Positions 36,065-40,892 of a DNA stretch of 40,892 nt are shown piece after piece (positions within the stretch are counted from its first letter, which is position 1; each line of letters begins with the position of its first letter). The position numbers and the translations under genes were made by a program. Source of the stretch: an uncultured Paraprevotella sp. (GTDB taxonomy: Bacteria > Bacteroidota > Bacteroidia > Bacteroidales > Bacteroidaceae); NCBI GenBank assembly GCA_944321365.1, contig CALULA010000004.1, forward strand, positions 106,907-147,798, given 5' to 3'. Under the pieces are notes generated by a model. The model did no database searches. It was not told where the DNA came from and worked only from the letters and a program-made list of their open reading frames with translations.

Positions 36065-36357
36065 AATCGTACAAGTGCATTTTCCGGAAAGAAACGGTCC
36101 GTCGGTGTTTCTGGTCGTAGGACAGTGCTTCTTCCTTTATGTTGCAAATATGGCGTGAAAAAGAGAGGGTTGGAATAATTGCACTGTTAACGAAAGTTAA
36201 CGGGGGGGGGGTAATTATGATTGTTTAACAAATGCGTGGCATTTGGATATAGAAACTTGGGACTATGGACGTGGTTGTATTTTGATATTTGCTATATTGT
36301 GTTTTGAGTCGCTTGGTGTAAACTTATATGCAGATGCTGATTGCCTTCGGCATGGTA
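36065..36357. other. Spacer upstream of the AraC regulator, with G10 tract
   Basis: 293 bases without a gene. It contains two GTTAAC palindromes (36185-36190 and 36195-36200) immediately followed by a run of ten G at 36202-36211. A weak -7 candidate on minus (CATATTTG) lies between these and the AraC start. The part beyond 36220 is AT-rich and holds nothing else I recognise. Confidence 0.6.
36202..36211. repeat. Homopolymer tract of ten G
   Basis: Ten consecutive G residues in the leader/promoter region of the AraC gene, a class of sequence prone to slipped-strand length change. Confidence 0.85.
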
Positions 36358-38403
36358 TCAGAAATTGAAACCGGCTCGTATGTAGCCCGAAACTTTGGCA
36401 CGGTCGCTGAATCCTATGGTAAGGCCGATGGGGCCGATAAACGTGCGTAGATCATATTTGACGGCTCCGCCAAAGATGTGGTAACCAAACAGTTCGTTTC
36501 CGCCGAAACTGTTTTTGAGAAAGTGTTTCCAGTCTGTCGATGTGGCGGCTATGTTAAATACGCCGCTGATGTAATGCTTGCCGCCGATACGTTGTCGTGC
36601 TTCAATTCCAGCTATAATGAGTGTGCGCATGGTCATCTCAAAGTGGTTGATGCCATAAAATGGGATTTGCTGACTGAAGTATTTGCCTCGTTCTTGCCCT
36701 CCGAGTGTGTTCATTTCCGATACGGTGTTTTCTGTAGTTAAATATCTTCCTTCTACTCTGGGCATCAGCGTGAAGCGGCTGTTGAACGAGAACGCTGCAC
36801 TCCAATGGATGTCGGCTGTGTGGAATGGCTTGGACTGGTCGAGCGGGATAGCGTAGTGGTATCTCATTTCCAGCTCGCTGCCCTTGGTGGGGAAATACTG
36901 ATCGTTGAAAGTGTTGACGGCATATAATGCTCCGAATTTCAGATAGCTTTCCTTTTCGATGTCTGTAGCGGCCTCGTTATGGAAACGGTAGAGAAATGAG
37001 CCATAGTTGTAAAGTTGATAACTTCCACCCAATTGCAGCCGGACGAATTTCCAGCTTTTTGTGAATCCTATTTCTCCGAGATGGTGATTGAAGTTTACAC
37101 CATATAGCCTGTCGCCTTTGTCGTAGATGTTGAAATCATTATAAGTATAGCGGTAACCAGTCGTAAAGTTCCACTGGCGTCCCAGATGCAGGCCATAGTG
37201 TACGTCACCATAAACCTTTTTTCCCAGCCGCAGTGTCAGCGCCATGTTGTGATTCTTCTTTTTTCCGAGCAATAGTTGTCCGTTGAAAAGTAGTGCCGCA
37301 AGTTCCTCATTGTCGAAGCGCAGTCCCAGATTAATGGAGTTCTTAGGTGCTTCGCCTATGAGCGTTTTCAGCACTTGTGCGTGTTGCGCTTCAATGTCGC
37401 CCGGTCTGTGGCGATAAAAATAGGGCGGAATGGAGCGTTGTGAGATAGAATCGCAGCACCCGATGCGTTGTTTGATGGCTTGCAGACTGTCAGCTTGTTT
37501 CAGCGCAGCTTGTCGGCCCCGTTCGATCAGGGAGTCGATGGCTTCTGTGGTGAAGCTTGCGGCGTGATAGTCTTTGACGTTTACTTTTATGTAGATATCA
37601 GAGTTCTGTATGTTCTGCACCCAACGGTCTTTCCGTTGCAGATCAATGATTTGTCCCAATTGTGCCAACACGTTGTTCTGCAGTTCGTCTGCGGTTTTCA
37701 TAGGGTCTTGTACGTCTACTCCAATAATGATGTCCGCTCCCATTTGTCGTGCGATGTCTACGGGATAGTTATTGATGATGCCGCCGTCGATAAGCAGTTG
37801 CCCGTCGAGGGCTACGGGGGAGAACACACCGGGGATGGACATGCTGGCACGTATGGCGAGCGGTAATATACCACTCTTGAAAACCACTTCTTTGCCTGTG
37901 ACAAGGTCTTGCGACACACAGGCAAATGGAATCGGCATGTTGCGGAAGTCGATGGAGTCGTGATAACCTTCGGTCAGCTGCCAGAGCATTTTCCCTATGT
38001 TTCGTCCTTTTATGAGGCCGCCGCTAATCAGATCTTGCGGTTTTTCAAAGAAAGGGATAGAGAGGACGTATTGTGCGTTCTTTTCTCTGTCTTGCAGATT
38101 GGTGGATGTGGGCCGCATCTTGTCACCCAGCAGTGTAGGCCAGTCCTGAGCCAGGAAAATGCTGTCTAATTGTTCGGGAGTATAACCGATGGCATATAGT
38201 CCGCCGATGATGCTTCCCATACTGGTGCCTACGATGACATCTATGGGTATGCCGGTTTCTTCGATGACCTTCAATGCGCCAATGTGTGCTGTCCCTTTGG
38301 CACCTCCACCGCTTAGTACTATACCTACCCGTGGCCTTTCTGCCGGGATGGCCGGGATGCATAGCAGTAGTAATATATATAATAGGTATATTGCTTTAGT
38401 CAT
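36358..38403 (-). CDS. Patatin-like phospholipase with outer-membrane beta-barrel domain
   Basis: A 681-residue exported protein. After a signal peptide (to about residue 21) comes a patatin domain with oxyanion motif GGGAKG (32-37), nucleophile motif GTSMG (Ser61) and the dyad aspartate in LIDGG (Asp206). Downstream is a POTRA-like stretch and a C-terminal barrel with alternating strands and final residue Phe (KVSGYIRAGFNF), as in PlpD-like type V-d secreted lipases and common Bacteroidetes homologs. It probably hydrolyses phospholipids at or beyond the outer membrane. All catalytic residues are present. The gene looks less GC-rich than its fimbrial neighbours. It has its own -7 box at 38475-38482. 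Confidence 0.9.
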   Translation of the reverse strand: MTKAIYLLYILLLLCIPAIPAERPRVGIVLSGGGAKGTAHIGALKVIEETGIPIDVIVGTSMGSIIGGLYAIGYTPEQLDSIFLAQDWPTLLGDKMRPTSTNLQDREKNAQYVLSIPFFEKPQDLISGGLIKGRNIGKMLWQLTEGYHDSIDFRNMPIPFACVSQDLVTGKEVVFKSGILPLAIRASMSIPGVFSPVALDGQLLIDGGIINNYPVDIARQMGADIIIGVDVQDPMKTADELQNNVLAQLGQIIDLQRKDRWVQNIQNSDIYIKVNVKDYHAASFTTEAIDSLIERGRQAALKQADSLQAIKQRIGCCDSISQRSIPPYFYRHRPGDIEAQHAQVLKTLIGEAPKNSINLGLRFDNEELAALLFNGQLLLGKKKNHNMALTLRLGKKVYGDVHYGLHLGRQWNFTTGYRYTYNDFNIYDKGDRLYGVNFNHHLGEIGFTKSWKFVRLQLGGSYQLYNYGSFLYRFHNEAATDIEKESYLKFGALYAVNTFNDQYFPTKGSELEMRYHYAIPLDQSKPFHTADIHWSAAFSFNSRFTLMPRVEGRYLTTENTVSEMNTLGGQERGKYFSQQIPFYGINHFEMTMRTLIIAGIEARQRIGGKHYISGVFNIAATSTDWKHFLKNSFGGNELFGYHIFGGAVKYDLRTFIGPIGLTIGFSDRAKVSGYIRAGFNF

Positions 38404-38454
38404 ATAAAAACTTCGTATTCGGACATTTTGGCAGGTTTTATGTTGCGGAAAACA

Positions 38455-38482
38455 TATCTTTGCCGAACTATGGACAAAGATA
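38455..38482. promoter_or_regulatory. Back-to-back -7 boxes between patatin gene and dnaK
   Basis: TATCTTTG on plus (38455-38462) and the same octamer on minus (38475-38482) form an inverted repeat 12 bases apart. The minus copy would serve the patatin gene (leader about 65 bases), the plus copy dnaK with a long leader of about 175 bases. Neither has a good -33 box. Confidence 0.5.
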
Positions 38483-38549
38483 ACTGAAAAACTTCATCTT
38501 TTTCCTCCAGACTCTTTTTTTATTATTTTTTCAGTCATCTGGCACAGTT

Positions 38550-38564
38550 TGGCACGCGGTTTGT
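38550..38564 (+). promoter_or_regulatory. Sigma-54-like -24/-12 site upstream of dnaK
   Basis: TGGCAC at 38550-38555, five bases, then TTGT at 38561-38564. The spacing matches the TGGCAC-N5-TTGC consensus exactly, with T in place of the final C of the -12 element. The dnaK ATG is 80 bases downstream. Confidence 0.35.
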
Positions 38565-38643
38565 TTTTGTTTTAGTGCGCAACGGTCAAACGGTGCGTGA
38601 GTGACATTTCATTTGATTAATAATAGAAAAAATAGATACGATT

Positions 38644-40563
38644 ATGGGAAAGATTATTGGAATTGACTTAGGAACTACGAACTCGTGTGTTTCTGTTTTT
38701 GAGGGAAATGAGCCGGTGGTGATTGCCAACAATGAGGGAAAGCGCACCACTCCTTCAATTGTAGCGTTTAAGAACGGTGAGCGTCTGGTAGGCGATCCGG
38801 CGAAACGTCAGGCTATTACAAACCCGAAAAATACGGTGTTCTCCATCAAACGTTTCATGGGTGAGACCTATGATCAGGTGCAGAAAGAAATCGCCCGTGT
38901 GCCTTATTCGGTAGTAAAGGGCGACAACAACACGCCGCGTGTGGATATTGACGGTCGTCTCTATACACCTCAGGAAATCTCTGCCATGATTCTGCAGAAG
39001 ATGAAGAAGACGGCTGAGGATTATCTGGGTCAGGAAGTGACGGAAGCTGTCATCACCGTGCCGGCATACTTCTCCGACTCGCAGCGTCAGGCTACGAAAG
39101 AGGCCGGACAGATTGCCGGACTGGACGTGAAGCGTATCGTGAACGAGCCTACGGCCGCAGCCTTGGCTTACGGTGTGGACAAGTCCAACAAGGACATGAA
39201 GATTGCCGTGTTCGACCTGGGTGGTGGTACGTTCGATATTTCCATTCTGGAGTTCGGTAGCGGTGTGTTCGAGGTGCTCTCTACCAATGGTGATACCCAT
39301 CTGGGAGGTGACGATTTCGACCAGGTGATTATCGATTGGCTGGCTGCTGACTTCAAGAGCGAGGAGGGTGTGGACCTGAAGCAGGATCCGATGGCCCTGC
39401 AGCGTCTGAAAGAGGCCGCAGAAAAGGCGAAGATAGAACTGTCTTCTTCAACCACAACGGAAATCAACCTGCCGTATATTACAGCAGTCGGAGGTGTGCC
39501 TAAACATCTGGTAAAGACGTTGACGCGTGCAAAATTCGAGCAGTTGGCCGATCGTCTGATACAGGCTTGTAAGGTGCCGTGCCAGAAAGCCATGCAGGAT
39601 GCCGGTCTGAGCAACTCGGATATTGACGAGGTGATCCTGGTGGGCGGTTCGAGCCGTATTCCGGCCATCCAGAAGCTGGTGGAGGACTTCTTCGGCAAGA
39701 CGCCTTCCAAGGGTGTAAATCCCGATGAGGTGGTAGCCGTAGGTGCTTCTATCCAAGGCGCTATCCTGAACAAGGAAGCCGGTGTAGGCGACATCGTGCT
39801 GCTGGATGTTACTCCGCTGTCAATGGGTATTGAGACCATGGGTGGTGTGATGACCAAGCTGATTGATGCCAATACGACGATTCCGTGCAACAAGAGCGAA
39901 GTGTTCAGTACGGCTGCCGACAACCAGACCGAAGTGACCATCCGCGTATTGCAGGGTGAGCGTCCGATGGCCAACCAGAACAAGCAGATTGGACTGTTTA
40001 ACCTGACAGGTATTACTCCGGCTCCGCGTGGCGTGCCTCAGATTGAGGTGACTTTCGACATCGATGCCAACGGTATTCTGAAAGTGTCTGCCAAGGATAA
40101 GGCTACGGGCAAGGAGCAGGCTATCCGTATCGAAGCCTCTTCTGGTCTGAGCAAGGAGGAGATTGATCGGATGAAGGCTGAGGCCGAGGCCAATGCCGAT
40201 GCGGATAAGAAGGAGCGCGAGCGTGTGGACAAGATGAATCAGGCTGACTCCATGATTTTCCAGACGGAGAACCAGTTGAAGGAGTTGGGTGACAAGCTTC
40301 CTGCCGACAAGAAACCGGCCATTGAGAGCGCACTGCAGAAGCTGAAAGATGCTCATAAGGCAGGTGACATCACGGCAATCGATGCTGCCATCGCAGAACT
40401 GAACAATGCATGGCACACTGCCAGTCAGCAGATGTACCAGGGCGGAGCACAGGCTGGTGCCGGTGCACAGCAGAATGCCGGCGCACAGAGTAACAATTCG
40501 AATGCCGGAGGTTCGTCTTCTGATGACAATATTCAGGATGCAGACTTTGAGGAAGTCAAATGA
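38644..40563 (+). CDS. dnaK: DnaK (Hsp70) chaperone
   Basis: A 639-residue Hsp70 ATPase that folds proteins together with DnaJ and GrpE and works with ClpB. The N-terminal [40 protein letters not shown] and [20 protein letters not shown] are the ATPase phosphate and adenosine motifs; [17 protein letters not shown] opens the substrate domain. The C-terminal tail is a Gly/Ala/Gln/Asn-rich linker ending DADFEEVK, normal for the phylum. Full length with no defects. No dnaJ or grpE gene is adjacent. A terminator follows the stop. Confidence 0.99.
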   Translation: MGKIIGIDLGTTNSCVSVFEGNEPVVIANNEGKRTTPSIVAFKNGERLVGDPAKRQAITNPKNTVFSIKRFMGETYDQVQKEIARVPYSVVKGDNNTPRVDIDGRLYTPQEISAMILQKMKKTAEDYLGQEVTEAVITVPAYFSDSQRQATKEAGQIAGLDVKRIVNEPTAAALAYGVDKSNKDMKIAVFDLGGGTFDISILEFGSGVFEVLSTNGDTHLGGDDFDQVIIDWLAADFKSEEGVDLKQDPMALQRLKEAAEKAKIELSSSTTTEINLPYITAVGGVPKHLVKTLTRAKFEQLADRLIQACKVPCQKAMQDAGLSNSDIDEVILVGGSSRIPAIQKLVEDFFGKTPSKGVNPDEVVAVGASIQGAILNKEAGVGDIVLLDVTPLSMGIETMGGVMTKLIDANTTIPCNKSEVFSTAADNQTEVTIRVLQGERPMANQNKQIGLFNLTGITPAPRGVPQIEVTFDIDANGILKVSAKDKATGKEQAIRIEASSGLSKEEIDRMKAEAEANADADKKERERVDKMNQADSMIFQTENQLKELGDKLPADKKPAIESALQKLKDAHKAGDITAIDAAIAELNNAWHTASQQMYQGGAQAGAGAQQNAGAQSNNSNAGGSSSDDNIQDADFEEVK

Positions 40564-40596
40564 TTCCGATAAGTAAATACATACAAAACGACATGC

Positions 40597-40630
40597 AAAA
40601 GCGTGCAGCTCAATGAGTTGCACGCTTTTT
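40597..40630 (+). terminator. Intrinsic terminator of dnaK
   Basis: AAAAGCGTGCA pairs with TGCACGCTTTT, and the stem continues through a G-T pair and CTC/GAG to a three-base loop. A run of T follows, 33 bases after the dnaK stop. Confidence 0.85.
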
Positions 40631-40683
40631 GCGTTTATGGGGTTCTTGGTTTCTATGCCTTTTTTACGCCCTTTTTTATCTCT

Positions 40684-40705
40684 TATTTGCGACATATTTG
40701 CGACA
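40684..40705. repeat. Perfect tandem 11-base repeat at a probable element edge
   Basis: TATTTGCGACA occurs at 40684-40694 and immediately again at 40695-40705. It lies between the dnaK terminator and the start of a mobile-element-type gene, so it may be an attachment or recombinase-binding site. Confidence 0.55.
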
Positions 40706-40776
40706 AGACAAAAAAGTAGATAATGTGGGACAAAATCCTACTAATCTCAACTAATACATACTTAAAAGTAGAAAAT

Positions 40777-40892
40777 ATGCCAACAATCGGATTTGAAATC
40801 AAAAGGAAGTGTAAGGTCTGCGGCAAAGTCTTTGTCGCAAAGACTCTCGACAGCTACTACTGTTCGCGCAAGTGCAGCAATGTAGCGTGGAA
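40777..40892 (+). CDS. Small zinc-ribbon protein typical of Bacteroides integrative elements (5' part, cut by window edge)
   Basis: An ATG at 40777 opens a frame running off the window after 38 codons (MPTIGFEIKRKCKVCGKVFV...). Cysteines at 12, 15, 29 and 33 (CKVC and CSRKC) form a zinc-ribbon-like set. From memory of Bacteroides genomes, proteins that begin like this continue into a helix-turn-helix and are encoded just upstream of tyrosine recombinases in integrative elements; I cannot confirm this without a search. Local base composition is clearly AT-richer than the preceding chromosome. Upstream are the 11-base tandem repeat and two copies of AAAAGTAGA (40712-40720, 40764-40772). Confidence 0.6.
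   Translation, partial: MPTIGFEIKRKCKVCGKVFVAKTLDSYYCSRKCSNVAW

Noticed and set aside
36202..36211. G10 tract as a sequencing or assembly artefact
   Set aside because: Possible and not testable here, but it lies in noncoding DNA where such tracts occur naturally, so it is kept as a finding.

Overview
The window is chromosomal DNA from a member of the Bacteroidales, most likely Bacteroidaceae. Several signals agree. TAnnTTTG-type -7 promoter boxes, often with a TTG-like -33 box 20 bases upstream, precede many genes. Shine-Dalgarno sites are mostly absent. Lipoproteins often carry acidic residues after the lipid cysteine. Family content is typical of the order: a Xus-type siderophore system with a DUF4374 lipoprotein, and type V (FimA/Mfa1) fimbriae with DUF3575 and DUF3868 partners. 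Base composition looks GC-rich for a gut Bacteroides, especially in the RND and xus operons; I did not compute it.

Layout. 1-772: 5' part of uvrA (minus). 930-3248: a GHL10-type glycoside hydrolase and a GT11 fucosyltransferase-like gene (plus). 3349-9996: an AraC regulator divergent from a three-gene RND efflux operon (lipoprotein adaptor, permease, TolC-like channel) ending in a strong terminator. 9997-10870: gene-free. 10871-15966: a xusABC-like operon on minus (TonB receptor, DUF4374 lipoprotein, PepSY membrane protein). 16419-19019: clpB (minus). 19020-19957: gene-free and rich in short motifs. 19958-22909: an unrecognised 192-residue protein, a carboxynorspermidine dehydrogenase-like protein and recA (plus). 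23183-35078: a 12 kb seven-gene fimbrial operon on minus. 35201-36064: an AraC regulator just upstream of it. 36358-38403: a patatin phospholipase fused to an outer-membrane barrel (minus). 38644-40563: dnaK (plus). 40777-end: the start of a small zinc-ribbon protein of a type I associate with Bacteroides integrative elements.

The fimbrial operon is the most interesting block. In transcription order it encodes a DUF3575 barrel, a DUF3868/OmpA/TPR lipoprotein, a FimB/Mfa2-like anchor, a FimA-like major pilin, two further pilin-like lipoproteins and a 1547-residue adhesin-like protein. An intrinsic terminator and a second hairpin sit directly after the major pilin gene, which would raise pilin dose over tip subunits. 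The three pilin-like subunits have a conserved basic (Arg) site near the N terminus where maturation cleavage could occur; the anchor lacks it. A run of ten G residues lies upstream of the adjacent AraC gene and could be a slippage switch.

Other points worth checking are TGTCA/TGACA pentamers repeated every 8 bases near clpB and downstream of xusC, clusters of TGCGCA in the gene-free spacers, a sigma-54-like site upstream of dnaK, and a perfect 11-base tandem repeat at the probable mobile-element edge.
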